From contig NC_054740.1 of assembly GCF_018143015.1 (NCBI RefSeq), positions 67,358,856-67,422,855 of the forward strand: DNA of 64,000 nucleotides, written 5' to 3'. Shown piece after piece: positions 12,241 to 23,599 of the stretch (the first letter of the stretch is position 1; each line of letters opens with the position of its first letter). This stretch comes from Lytechinus variegatus. Lineage: Eukaryota; Echinodermata; Echinoidea; Temnopleuroida; Toxopneustidae. The position numbers were made by a program, and so were the translations under genes. Below the pieces are notes generated by a model. The model searched no databases. It was not told the origin of the DNA and worked only from the letters and a program-made list of their open reading frames with translations.

Positions 12241-13023
12241 TGCAAATTCCTGGATACGCACCTGGGAATAAGGATACAAAACATGTTTTACTTTATGAAG
12301 AAGTTATTTCAAGAATATAATTTCAGTGATAAAAAGGGAAAGTAAACTATTTTTTTCTTTTACTGTCATGGATGTACATAATTTGAATTTTTTTATTAGT
12401 TGTTCTCTTGAAAAGTCCTTTTTATTGTTCTATGAACGTAAACACGACATAAGAAACATATTTCATGATTGATAGCTGACAAATAAATCCCAATTTACAA
12501 AGGAAGAACTTTATATGAACAAAAAAAAGTCACTGATCATATGTACATCTTCAGTTTTGGTAGAAGAGGTTGATTTAATGATCATTTCTATTTTATTATT
12601 TTTGATTAGATTAGAAGAAATGGCTGATTTCTAGTTGATTTACACTTTTATTGGCGCGTTTTCAATAATCTATACTTAAAAGAATCATGTTGATTTAAAT
12701 CGCAATTTAAATCAACGTGATTTGTGATTTAAATCAACTATCCCTGATGCCGTAGCAAATTGTCATGTCACATTAGCATAATCTTGTGACATTAAAAATA
12801 ACTTGCAATCTTGTGAGGTTCCCATACTAGCTGTTCGCATAATAAGTGACATACTATTAATTAATCTTTGTAGACACATATACATGAATACTTCTTCTTT
12901 AATATTCTTTACGCGTCGACAGACTGGTCCATGTTCAGATACTTCTCTATGCTTTGTCTTTGATCCGTTTTAAAAAACGTTCCCCAGAATACATTTGAAT
13001 ATCTAGATAATAATTTCACTTAC
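12241..13023. other. AT-rich sequence without recognised features
   Basis: No convincing exon, RNA gene or repeat was seen. A short inverted word TGATTTAAATCGCAATTTAAATCA lies near 12690-12715 (core GATTTAAAT). If the minus-strand exon at 13024-13235 is real, later exons could lie here. A possible in-frame continuation to a stop at about 12905 would need an intron of only about 66 bp with a weak acceptor. Confidence 0.4.
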
Positions 13024-13235
13024 CTGTTTATCACCAAACTAATGTTTACAATCACTTCCTGAAGTTTCCATTCTTTCCTTTCATAGGCAGCAATATCAGG
13101 AAAAGAAAATCTGTCGGATGTACGTCCTGTTACTGTGCGTGGTCCGCTGTTTAAATTCATGGCGCCATTTTTGCTGTATACATTCGATTCACTCATTCGC
13201 GACTGCCGGATGCCCCATTCAAAATTTCTTGCCAT
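13024..13235 (-). CDS. Candidate first coding exon, unknown protein (partial)
   Basis: An open frame begins at an ATG with good context (ACAATGG) at 13235 and ends at a consensus 5' splice site, CAG followed by GTAAGTG, at 13023-13017. It would encode about 70 residues beginning MARNFEWGIRQSRM and containing RTVTGRTSDRFSFP and YERKEWKLQ. The same frame is open 10 codons further upstream to another ATG at 13265. I do not recognise the family. The composition, polar with several aromatic residues and no low-complexity runs, looks protein-like. The opposite strand has a 130-codon open frame over the same DNA. Downstream exons were not identified with confidence, so this could also be a chance frame next to a splice-like motif. 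Confidence 0.33.
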
Positions 13236-13705
13236 TGTGAACGCTTTCTTCGCCCCATTGCACATTTACCTTGGATTGACATTTGCCTTTTTGTTAAGGG
13301 ATTCAATAGCGATTGTCTCCGTCAATGTCTTTTCAGAAGGGAATTTTTCGCATCGCGACGCAATTCAAATTCAAGAACATAGAAAATGTATTGAAAAAAT
13401 GCCATTATTGACAAAGAAGCGGTTTGGGTCGAAAATGGGTAAATCAAAAAGTTCAAAACAGCAGCTTCGTCGTTGGCACTATATAAAGCCAATTTGCAAT
13501 TTCACGTCAGCTCCTAAACTTTATTAGGACGAAACTATGTTCCGGTTCACAAGTTTCGACAAAGACCTCACAGCTGTTCTCTGTCATATCTGACGCGCAT
13601 ATTCAATACATTTACTGTGTTCTTGAATCGTTTTGCGTCTCGGTGCAAAATTCTCTATTCATATTCTATGCACGTACGAAAAGCGTATTATTATGCAGAA
13701 ACAGA

Positions 13706-13857
13706 AGAAATGAAGGAGGGAGGGTTAGAAAGATTAGAAGAAAAGAAGAACTTCAAAGAGAAGGAAAAGAAATGAAGGAGAGGGGAAAAGGGAAGGAGGG
13801 AGAAAGAAAAGAAGGATGGAGAGGGGAAACACAGAGAAAGGGAAAAAGAGAGAGGGA
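13706..13857 (+). repeat. GA-rich purine tract (left part)
   Basis: Plus-strand purine tract of AGGAGG/GAAAGAG words. It resumes at 14713-14812 on the other side of the element at 13858-14712, so the element sits inside a once continuous GA-rich microsatellite. The open frames here are low-complexity. Confidence 0.85.
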
Positions 13858-13962
13858 GCAGGGGCGTCGATCCATTTTTCAGATTGGGGGGGGGCAAAAT
13901 CATCAAAATTTCCAAAGGCAATAAATTTTACATACATAGATATATATATATATTATATATAT

Positions 13963-13993
<31 letters not shown>

Positions 13994-14712
13994 TATATAT
14001 ATTTATTATATGACTCATGAGATAGACGCGAGACACATATCTCAGCACCAAATTAATGCGAGCGCGAAGCGCGAGCTGAAATTTTTTGAAATACTGACCT
14101 GATAACAGAAAAAAGGTGCCTGTTTAGGACTGTTTGTAGTAATTCATGAGAATACATGTCTCACTACACAGATAATGCGAGTGCCAAGACCGAGCTGAGA
14201 CCTGAAGGCTTGATAGTCTAAGCATTTTTGGTACCAATGATTAAGATGGGTATCTAAAAACCAATCAATGGACGCGAGCTGAAAATTGTGATATTTCGAT
14301 CTGAAAATATTGCGTTTTTAATAAAGAACAAGATAAATAAAATAAGATCCAACAAAAGATTTTACAAATCGAAGCGGGAATTCTTTTTGGGTTTAAAACT
14401 GAAAACGGGTCATTCTGTTCATCTATTTAATCATGAAAAATAAGGATTTTGCTATAGAAATTATGCGAGCGCGAAGTGCGAGCTTAATTTTTTTTATATA
14501 TAAATTCCAATCTGAAAATTGGACATTTTAAGCACGATTTTAAATAAAGAATGAGTTGTGTATCTTAGTCTCACTTGCTGATTTCTGTGTAACATTACAA
14601 TCTTATTTTTTTTGCACATGCGGAATTATTGGGGGGGGGGGCAAAACGATATGTTTGCCCCCCAATATTTTCATTGGTGGGGCGATCGCCCCCCCATGAT
14701 CGACGCCTCTGA
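13858..14712. mobile_element. Inverted-repeat element with G-run ends
   Basis: The ends are GGGGCGTCGATC (left) and GATCGACGCC (right), each followed inward by a G or C run and a CAAAA or TTTTG word. The interior contains three or four degenerate tandem units with GCGAGCGCGAAGCGCGAG and TGAAAATT words, and an AT microsatellite (13932-14005). It has no transposase frame. Similar flanks (GAGAGGGAGCAGG left, GAGAGGGAGCGGG right) could be a target duplication or just the GA tract. Confidence 0.65.
13932..14005. repeat. AT dinucleotide microsatellite
   Basis: Nearly pure alternating TA/AT tract of about 75 bp. Confidence 0.95.
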
Positions 14713-14812
14713 GAGGGAGCGGGAGAGAGAAGGGGAAAGAAAAAAATGAAGGAAAGGGAGATATGAACGGAACAGAATAAAGGAGAAAGAGAAGGGAGAT
14801 GGAGAGGGGTGA
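14713..14812 (+). repeat. GA-rich purine tract (right part)
   Basis: Continuation of the purine tract interrupted by the inverted-repeat element to its left. Confidence 0.8.
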
Positions 14813-14825
14813 AATAGTAGTCACC

Positions 14826-15080
14826 ATCAGTTAAATATCATTGTCATCATCACCAACATCTTCATCATCGCCATCATCATCTTCATCGCCATCATCATCA
14901 TCAATCATCAGTAGCAGCATCACCACCACCATCACTGTCACCACCACCATCACTATACAATCATCATCATCATCACCATCACCATCAACATTATCACCAC
15001 CACCATCACCATCATCACCATATTATCACCACCATCACCATCATTTCATCATCATCATCATCACCACCACCGCTATCCTA
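14826..15080. repeat. CAT/CAC trinucleotide microsatellite 1
   Basis: Imperfect (CAT)n and (CAC)n array. Open frames over it, rich in Ser/Thr/Pro, are low-complexity. Confidence 0.95.
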
Positions 15081-15269
15081 CATACCATCACCTAGTCTGC
15101 TTGCACAGACCCTGATTGAAAATTTGATCAAGTGGGTCTTCACAACACAAGACTAGCACATATAAACTTGTTGTTTTGATATTCAGGAGCGAGAGGGCCT
15201 ATACAGTACACAAGTCTTTATAGGCTGCACATTCAGACCCTATAACTAAAGTGAAGGGTTTGTACTGCA

Positions 15270-15510
15270 GACTGTCACTATCTTCATCATCGATACCAAC
15301 ATCATTTCTTTCCTACCAATATTCTCATTTTAATAATCACATTCATCATAAAAAATATCATCACCATTTATTATATCATCAACCCCCTTATCACTATCAT
15401 CATCATCATCACCACCACCATCCTCACCATCATCATCATCACCATCACATCAATAACACCATCATCATCATCATCATCATCGTCATCATCATCATCATCA
15501 TCATCACATC
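15270..15510. repeat. CAT/CAC trinucleotide microsatellite 2
   Basis: Second imperfect (CAT)n/(CAC)n array. The 137-codon plus-strand frame over it is a His/Ile-rich translation of the repeat. Confidence 0.95.
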
Positions 15511-16280
15511 TAACCTACATATCATCATAGAATCACTATCAAGACTATCATTCATTGTCTGTCAAAATACTGGTGGAAAACAAAGAACTTGTGTTTCAGC
15601 TGTATTTAATGGAAGATCATTGCATTCAAATATTCTGAAAATTGCAATTCTAATTGAGCATTAGCAATCCAGCTTACTAAATAATATCCATGTAATAAAT
15701 ACACATTATTATAAAGGGGATAAGGCTTCATTGTGCTACGTCAATTAAAACACGCATTAAGGGTGCATTGAGAATAACAAAGGAAATCTAAATGTTACAG
15801 CTCACATAAGATGCATAACATGTTGGCTTGTAGTTATTATTTTTTTTTTGCATCACCAAAGCTTTTCTCTTAAATTCATATTGATGGACACTCAAAGATG
15901 AGAACACTGATAAATAGATCAATATCAGTACTACTTTATTTTGAGTTGTGTGAAGGAGGGGAATATCAGTGTCGGTTCAACCTTGCATAACAGATAACGG
16001 TATGACAATCATTCTTTCAACCTCACATATGATCTAAACAATTAGACGAAAGAACACTTTAAAGGGATAGTCCACTCCAACAAAAAAAATAAAATGAGAA
16101 ATATCAAACAAACTTCAAGCTGAAAATTTCATCAAAATTCTCTTTCTTTACAAATGAACTCTTTAGTGGAGTAGACTTAGATTTCAATGATTGAGGAAAG
16201 AGATATATAATATACAAACCATACATACGTACTTGTATGATGGGTGAAGTGGATCTACATGTAGGCATCAAGTCCTACAT
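15511..16280. other. Non-coding; half of a fold-back element near 16060
   Basis: TTTAAAGGGATAGTCCACTC at about 16058-16077, followed by GCTGAAAATTTCATCAAAAT, resembles one arm of the fold-back family at 35039-35638. No matching second arm is seen. Nothing else was recognised. Confidence 0.5.
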
Positions 16281-16428
16281 GGGGCCTGTTTCATAAGTAT
16301 GGTAACTTTGCCAATATTGTGACTATTCATGGAAAGTTTAATTGTGATTGGCTGCTTAGCTTTGATACCATGGTAGTCATCAGAATTACAAATTAACAAT
16401 AGTAGTAAGTCCCCATGAAACAGGGCCC
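16281..16428. mobile_element. Short MITE with GGGGCCTGTTTCAT ends
   Basis: About 148 bp with terminal inverted repeats GGGGCCTGTTTCAT and its complement (ATGAAACAGGGCCC). It shares ends with the elements at 42081, 43855 and 63043. Confidence 0.75.
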
Positions 16429-17236
16429 TAGATCGATGAATCTTTACCCCCCCCCCCCCACCCATGGATTGAGGTGCTTTCATCCATGGAGGGGCCACTG
16501 TCATTACAAGGTGGACACCACCCACAGAATCCCAAAAAGCACATAAATCACAAAAAAATATTCAGAACGGGAAAAATAACTTGCCACAAATCGGTATTGG
16601 GTCCACCAAAGTTGCAATATTGCTTTTAAGATGGCTTAGAGTACAGAATATAAGACTGAATACTCTAACAGAGAAATATCTCAAGATTGGCAACAAAATT
16701 CTACATGTATTGTAGGGATATGATAAGTGGGAGCTGTGTGATAGGTCTAATCCCATTAGAAGACCACACGTCCACATCTCCTTTTCAAAGACACCTGCAG
16801 ATTTGACATGAAATTTTCTGGCATTGACACTAACAACATTGGGGAAGCTGGTCGTCATCTGTGAAGAGTTATTATTAATGTAGGTGACAAAATGGCAGAT
16901 TGAAATGCTCAACTGGTAGACAAAACAGCTCAGAAAAAGAAGGCGAGGTCAGCATCAATATCAGTATCTGATTCAGTGCCAACCTCTTCCATCTGTACAA
17001 ATCGCTCTAGAGATGGCCACTCTAGAGTGGGACTCTGCAGCCACTCTAGAAAATATAACACCTATATAATAATGACAATAATGCCAACGAGGACTAAGAC
17101 TGAATAAGTGTAAGATTGCTAGTCAGAGAGGGAGCCCCACACTTGGTGTGTGTATATATATCATGCAAAATCACCTGTAAAGGGTAGTAGTGTAATTGAC
17201 TGACTTTAAACAGAACTCATCATAATTGTACAATAA

Positions 17237-17543
17237 GGCCCATATTCTGAAGTCAGGTTTAACTTAGACCATGGTCTACCTCTGTGCTCAAATTATGGGA
17301 ATCCAAAAGTGTCAAAATTTTTATTAAGTTGCATGTTTCTTATGTTTACTGTGCTCTTTCCTGATTCATCAATGGTGAAGACAATCATCTATTTATACTT
17401 CCTAGACAATCATGAATGATTAGAGAGCCAAATGAGCTGAAATATGATCTACTGTTAGTGATTTATGTAACAATTGGCTATCAGTACTTTTAACCACAAC
17501 TTAAAACCTGAGTTTAAGCTAAACCCGACTTCAGAATACAGGC
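17237..17543. mobile_element. MITE with GGCCCATATTCTGAAGTC ends, copy 1
   Basis: About 307 bp. The left end GGCCCATATTCTGAAGTCAG is matched by the complement of the right end (GGCCTGTATTCTGAAGTCGG). Sub-terminal GTTTAACTTAGACCATGG is partly mirrored on the right. A second copy is at 57091-57392 in an Argonaute intron. It probably lies downstream of, or in the 3' UTR of, CCDC43. Confidence 0.8.
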
Positions 17544-18440
17544 CAATCTGATTTAGGTGTCTGCAGAAGCCATCAGAGGAAGAAAATACTAACTTTTGGG
17601 TAATTTTATAAATATCAAAATAATTTTTCAATGGCCATGGGAAGCTGGCTAAGCATGTGCATGTCATTGAAAATGAAAAGGGTGAAGACAAAGAGAGAGG
17701 GGAGAGAGGTAGAGAATTGGGGAGTGACAGAGAGATGGGGGGGGGGGGATTGGGGCAGAAGAATCTTCACTTCAATAATACATTGAATATTCAATATGAT
17801 TAATACAAGACTGACATTCAATCTACAAGTGTCTACTTTTGTTTATAGCACAGGCATTGCAGGACTTAGTATTCGCTGTATGTGATCATAGAATGGAAGC
17901 ACTGCTGATAAACATAGAATGAGATGTGTTACATGATAAGTGAAAATATAATAAGGAATAAAAAAAAGAGTTCAAAGTATCATAATAGGGAGACATAACA
18001 TACATAAGTTTGCAGTGTTTACAGGATTATTGTCAAAATATTATGAATGACATGTTCTGGTGCATATTACATTCCTAGAATTCATATGAATTACAAAGGG
18101 ATTCACAGTTAAGACAATAAATAGATATCAACATGCACAATGTACACATCACACTGTACATCATAAAGTAGTATAATTCATGTGTGAAAATGCCCTGAAA
18201 AATTCTTGATATAAAATTACATTAATTATTAACATGAAAATGTGAATTTCTTTTTCAAGTTACTGTCAAAATATGGACAAAAACACATCCAAATGTGGGA
18301 AATGGCTACGGTCTTCATTTGACTACCAACATGAAGATTCGAAATAATTGGCAACTGCATCAGAGAATATATATGGTCAAAAAAATAAATACTATAAAAC
18401 TGCATTAATTAACAAAATATCCATGACAAATTGAGGGATG

Positions 18441-18625
18441 CTACCTCCGTCTCTCTTGCTTCTGAGTTCTCTTCTTTTCTTTCTCTTTCCTGTCTTGTGC
18501 CTTCTGCTTCTGTTGTTCTCTCTGCAGTTTGTCCTGTTCCTTCTTCTTTGCGCTCTCCAGCTTGGCTTTCTCGCGTTTCTCCTTCTCGTGCCTATCAACG
18601 TCGACCTTGTTTGTATTGGTAAAGA
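18441..18625 (-). CDS. CCDC43: CCDC43 exon 5 (3' coding exon)
   Basis: Acceptor TTGAACCAG, then (G)TC TTT ACC, reading VFTNTNKVDVDRHEKEKREK and onward through AKKKEQDKLQRE and KEKEKKRTQKQERRR to TAG at 18441-18443. FTNTN aligns with the FRNTNVEDV motif of vertebrate CCDC43. The sequence upstream has an in-frame TAA, so the exon must start at this acceptor. Confidence 0.9.
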
Positions 18626-21600
18626 CTGGTTCAAGAATGTGTGGTTAAGGGAAGTTAAAGCTAAAGGAATGTAGTTACAGCAAACAATGATTTCATGGGG
18701 AAAGTCAATGAAATCAAGGTTTAATTGGCACTTTATTATGGAAGATTTACAGGTAAATCTGGTACATTTCAACCATAACTAAACTTTGCAAAATCATAAA
18801 TTCTAAGCTGGAAAATAATCACAATGAAGATCACTTACACAGATAAGCATAAGTGAGATGATATGATTCATTGATTGGGGAAATAATGATACACAATGCG
18901 CCTCGGAATAGATTATTTCTAGACAGATGGCGCTATATTAATAGCTATTATTATTATTGATTGAAAAAACACCAGACATATGGCTGGAATGGCATGATAA
19001 GTTTGCTCTTTTCTCTTAGGTAATCATTTTATCGGAATCTGTACGAACTCATTTTGAGACTGTTACACAACTGTTGTTTATCTTTGAAATTATCAAACGT
19101 TCACGGTTTCTTTTGGCTCAATATGAACATGGGTTCTGAAAGGCAGTATCTCACTGAGAAGGGGTTATTTGAAAACTTAAAAGCTTTGATCCCCAAATTT
19201 GCTAAAGAATGTCGACCAAGATTAACAGTTTTCCTCTGTCATGGGTGACTTTTCACTGTGCTTCATGTCTAAATAGGAACATTCCCCCTGATGTTTGTGA
19301 AATGTGAATATGGAGAACAGTTGGCCATAACAAGTTATAGTAAGCAGAAGATTGTGATAGTTTTGCAATGAGTAGCAACACTCAATCATTTGATACTATT
19401 TGGGATTTTCATTGACCGGGAATGGGGGTGGGGGGATTCTGGCAAAAGTATGATCTGACATACCCCCGAGATCAAGGAACAATGTATGCAGAGGGAGACA
19501 GATAAAAATAAGCTTGTTGCAGCAAGTTCACTATCTTGTGAATAACAATTAAGTACATGTAAGTTCGGTAATAGCATGCCAAGGGGGATAGCAGACATGA
19601 CCCTCCATTAGGCCAATCTAACTCAGGCATAAATATTGAGAAAAAAAATCAATAATGATAATAATGTATGCTTTTGCCACAGATTGCTAACTTGATGATT
19701 GTTATCAAGTCCTGTATTAATAATAAGCCCATTGTTTGTGTAAATTAAATCTTTACCTGTACTAGCACGAGAACAGGTGGGTGTTTTATGAAGCTGTTGG
19801 TAAGTTGCAAATAACTTTATGCAGGACTGGTGACCCTTTCTTTGCTTAATGTTATCCCTATATAGCTGACTCGGCACCTGAGAACACATTCCAGTCATGC
19901 ATAAGATGTTTGCAAGTTTATCAATAGCTTTATGAAACATCCATCAAGAAATCAGTGATGCGAAAAAGTTATGTGTAGCTTACAATCAGTTATTCCAACA
20001 CACCATTGATCTATCCGCAAAATGCAACAATGTATGATAAGAAAGGATACATAGGTCATCCAAACCTCCTCCTCCTGCTGCACCACCTCCTTTACCACCA
20101 TCATAGTCAGGTTCGTAATCCTCATCTGTGCATTGCAGCAGTCAAGGAAAAATCATCCTTACTTTTCTAGATTTCAAAGTAAAATATAAACATAACACAA
20201 ACAGTCCCATCTTAAGAAAACAGAGTAAACTTCCTTTTTTGTTTGATTTCATTTTTTAAACGGCCAATGGTATTAACTGTTTACACTAATTCAGATAATA
20301 ATAATAATAACAACAATAATAATAATAGATACTAATAATTCTAATAATAATAATGATCATGATAATATTTAATACTAATACTACTACTAATAACAATAAC
20401 AATAGTAATAACAATAAAAATAGTAATAATAATAATAATAATAAAATAATAATAAAAATAATTGGATTTATATAGCACCTGTTGAGACATAAAATGAGTT
20501 ACGCTTTTCATCAGATGTATGTATTGCTTAGTGCATTTCATGAAATAAAGGATATTCATCTCCATCAGAAACTTCTGCAAATCGGGCCAAGAGGGCAGCT
20601 TTCTGTTTCGAGTCTGTTGGTGATTTGGTTACCTTGGTAACCTGGGTGGCAGCGTGGCGCTCCATGATGGCTGCCATCTTATCTTCAGAACTCTCTGTTG
20701 GGTGAGTATCTAAATATACAAAATGATATATTCAAGGATTTGTTATAAAAGTCCTTATAAATACAGAGAAATACAAGTTATTATATCAAGCTTTAAAATG
20801 AGAGGCACAGGTAACAGAAGAGAAATAGAAACAAGAGGCAATAAAAGTAATGAAATTGGAGATTAATAAATCAATAAATCTTAAACTGGCAATTATCTAA
20901 CATTAATTATCAATCCTGTTTCTTATTTCTTCAGTAATGGTCAAAAAGGCCAAATTTCAAGTAAATTTGATGACTACATTCAGTTGTATCTCCATCATTA
21001 ATACAAAACTTAAAATCATTCTTAACAAATTAACATCATGAAAATATATTTTTAATTCATGAAGCAAAGAGAAAATGGCAAGAAGGGGGAGGGGGTTAGA
21101 AGACAATATTTTACATAATATCGTATAATCACACCTTAAATGATAAATAACTTTATAGTTTTTCTGCTCCACAATGATATTCCACTAATTAAAGATTAAT
21201 CTATTAATGTGACACAAACAAGATGACTGATAAACAAGTCACACAGTGACACATCTTAATGACTGATGAAGAGGATAAATAAAAATGTGAAGTCTCTGGC
21301 TACCGGTAATTAAAAGGAGAATCTCATACCTCCATTGACTTGCTTTTCATCAGAGGCTGAATGGCTAATTTGTTTCCATTTCTGCAAGATTTCATGGCAA
21401 GTCTCCTCGACAGCATCCTCCTAATGACACACAAAGGGAAAATATAGAGTGAATACTCGTCTCTTGCTGGTGCCTGGGCTACCATGAACACCTGACAGCC
21501 CATTGCAAATAAAGCATCAGAATAAATACAGCCAGGCATCATGAGGTCGCCCACCAAAACAGGTGGTGCTGTTATATATTTTGGTTAATTTATTTTTCAA

Positions 21601-23587
21601 AACCAGGGGCTATTTCCAACAATCTTGGTATCACTTTAAAGTTGAACTCATTAGCTTATAGACCCTAATATAGTATTTGTGGTATTCATGGCTGAGCAGT
21701 CTATAGAATTTGAATCACGTATTCTCAATGCTCAAAGACAGAGCACAAGGGTTGGTGCCGGAAGCGGTAACGCCTGCACCTGTACAAAGTCAATGGGATT
21801 AGAGAGTCTCTATATTTTGTGCTCTTTGGGGTTAAACATTACAGAAGTCAACCCCTACAAAAAGAAGATTGAATAAAAGGGGGAAAAGCCAACAAGCAGT
21901 CACTCAAAAATGAAAATGTCATCAAAATTTGGATGTAAAATATGAAAGATTCTGATATTCTATAGTTACAACTAATTTCACAAAAACAGTTATATATATG
22001 TACATTTTGGTCTGTATGGAAATGAGGGGACTGATGACATAACCCACTCACAATTTTTTTTTGAAATTTTACTACTGAGAAATGTTTTAATTTTCTCCAC
22101 ATTGACATGTGAAGCAAAGATTTATTTCCCCTGAACATGTGGAATTACAACTATTTTAACATTTTGTGGTTCTGTCAAGTTGGTCACTGACAAATCTGTA
22201 ATGAAATATCACATAATTCAAACAATAAAAAAAAACAGTGAGGGACATAAATGATCAATCATCATCAACTCTCTCATTTGCATGTCACAGACTTGTAATA
22301 CAACTGTTTTGTGAAAAATAAGCAAACCTTTAAAATGACAGACCTTTCTTATTTTACAACTGACTTTCATGAGAATTTCAGCGTTATGCTCATTTGATTT
22401 GTCTCTATTGATTCAAATCAACATTTTTCTTGAGTGACTTGACCTTGATATCATAACTTGTCTTGTCTTGGTTAAGTCAGCATATGCAGGCCTGTTGTAC
22501 TCTGCAAACTTGTTGAAAAAGTGAGGTCACAGGGCAAGCAGGTTACTTACCTACAAGTTACAAGGCTTTTGGGTGATTTTTATTTTGAAGAAGTCGAGTG
22601 ATCTCCACTATATTAACATTATTCTTTACTGTCAAATGATTGATGAATACTTTTGGCAATGCATTGGCATGTGAATATGAAACAAAAGGTCAAACCTTTC
22701 TAGGGGGCATTGGGACCCCAATCAGATCGATAAAAGCTTGCGTCGTGTAACGTTGGGGAAGAATAATTCTGAATAATTCTGAATAGGAAACAAGATGGCG
22801 CGTGAACATCGGGCAAGTCTCTTCCGTGACTCTTTTCATGCTATTTTTCTCATTTTTTGATGAATTCTTGTTTAAAAATAAAATCAATAGCGTAGAAATG
22901 TCGGAAATGAAGTTGTTTCCATGTACATGATCTAGGGCTAGATCTTTTAGAAAGAAAGTAGAAATCTCGGGGCCGAAAGTTTCAGGGTTTTTTTGTGGTA
23001 CACACAAAATGACAAATGAATACAAAGACCTGGCTTCGTACGAGAGTAACCTTACGTTAGTAAATGATTTTTACTCTCTAGAAGCCTCCTGGCTAGGTGG
23101 GTCAAAAACATGAATTCAGTTAGATACGATCCAGAAGCTTTTTTTTTTATTTTCTGCTTTTCAGTTCACATTTCTTCCATTATTGCATTAATTTGAACTT
23201 TCAACAGTCATGACAGTTGTAACACTTTATAAATGTTTCCTTTATATGATTATCAATAAATCTACTCTATATTTGGCCAAAATAATGTGAGGAATTTGGC
23301 ACTTTTACTCGACAGTTTACAAGACATTCACTTTTCAACATGAGTACCTAACACAGAATCTGCATGTATAATTCATAACATTATTTGATGTGCATGGGAC
23401 TGAGATTAAATACCAATATTCCGCCAAGGATTCCACTTAAGGCTTCTGACTTCTCCTCCTCGTTCGAATCATCAGTTTCTACAATGCTACTTATGTAGCT
23501 TCCAAACACATCCTGATCGATTTTGAGTTGGTCTAGTTTGATGGAGAGCCATTCTCCAAAATTTTGACAAATAGCAGCCTCTGCCAT
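18441..23587 (-). CDS. CCDC43: Coiled-coil domain-containing protein 43 (five exons)
   Basis: The spliced frame of exons 23414-23587, 21330-21420, 20556-20694, 20066-20127 and 18441-18625 totals 651 nt, encoding 216 residues plus a stop; the human family member is about 224. The N-terminal part (FGEWLSIKLDQLKIDQDVFG, then YISSIVE and an acidic linker) and the segment DKMAAIMERHA...KQKAALLARFAEV match the conserved N-terminal and central regions. The tail is a highly charged Lys/Glu coiled coil ending KEKEKKRTQKQERRR, as in vertebrate CCDC43. The cellular role of the family is poorly defined. ATG at 23587 was chosen because homology begins there; an in-frame ATG exists 50 codons upstream. All exon phases agree. 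Intron 3 is an AT-AC intron. RPL19, its plus-strand neighbour, starts at least 5 kb away and is transcribed in the opposite direction. Confidence 0.93.
20066..20127 (-). CDS. CCDC43: CCDC43 exon 4
   Basis: 62 nt encoding DEDYEPDYDGGKGGGAAGGG. The glycine-rich stretch comes from a GGAGGAGGAG run next to the donor GTTTGG. This acidic, glycine-rich linker is expected to vary between species. Confidence 0.85.
20128..20555 (-). other. U12-type AT-AC intron of CCDC43
   Basis: The intron starts ATATCCTTTA and ends GCAATGCAC, with TTCCTTGAC (20141-20149) as a textbook minor-spliceosome branch site about 13 nt from the 3' end. Joining at these borders gives GA + A and reads SDGDEDEDYEPDYD, matching the acidic linker of the family in frame. 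No GT-AG alternative restores the frame as well. The intron contains an AAT microsatellite (about 20297-20460). Confidence 0.9.
20295..20460. repeat. AAT trinucleotide microsatellite
   Basis: Imperfect (AAT)n/(ATA)n tract inside the AT-AC intron of CCDC43. Confidence 0.92.
20556..20694 (-). CDS. CCDC43: CCDC43 exon 3
   Basis: Acceptor CAACAG. Encodes residues 89-134 and two bases of residue 135, including KQKAALLARFAEVSDGD. It is followed not by GT but by ATATCCTTTA, the consensus U12-type 5' splice site. Confidence 0.9.
21330..21420 (-). CDS. CCDC43: CCDC43 exon 2
   Basis: Preceded by CATTAG and followed by GTATGAG. Encodes EDAVEETCHEILQKWKQI and on to QVNG plus the first base of the next codon, aligning with the EEDSLLNICKEIVETW region of the human protein. 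Confidence 0.88.
21845..22450. mobile_element. Fold-back MITE in CCDC43 intron 1
   Basis: Inverted arms of about 150-200 bp (AAGTCAACCCC at the left end, GAGTGACTTGACC at the right end). Internal words shared with 35039-35638 include CATCAAAATTTGGATGTAAAATA and a complementary copy (quoted in part). No coding capacity. Confidence 0.75.
22690..23150. other. CCDC43 intron 1 remainder
   Basis: Contains a 111-codon minus-strand open frame that lacks splice support and similarity to any family I know. Regarded as intronic. Confidence 0.5.
23414..23587 (-). CDS. CCDC43: CCDC43 exon 1
   Basis: Encodes residues 1-58 (MAEAAICQNFGEWL to GILGGIL). The 5' splice site is ATTG followed by GTATTTAA, phase 0. 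The start context is not strong (CAGATGG), but conserved sequence begins immediately after it. Confidence 0.9.
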
Positions 23588-23599
23588 CTGAAATAGTTT

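Noticed and set aside
12905..12957. Second exon for the minus-strand candidate gene (reading RQSIEKYLNMDQSVDA to a stop)
   Set aside because: In frame, but needs a 66-bp intron with a poor acceptor tract; too speculative to list as a feature.
13135..13527. 130-codon plus-strand frame
   Set aside because: Overlaps the minus-strand exon candidate. No recognised domain and no splice support; the opposite strand has the better start and donor.
14826..15510. CRISPR-like regular repeats
   Set aside because: These are trinucleotide microsatellites in a eukaryotic genome; no repeat-spacer structure.
15251..15664. 137-codon plus-strand frame rich in His and Ile
   Set aside because: It reads through a CAT/CAC microsatellite; low-complexity.
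22690..23025. 111-codon minus-strand frame in CCDC43 intron 1
   Set aside because: No homology. CCDC43 exons 1 and 2 join in frame without it.
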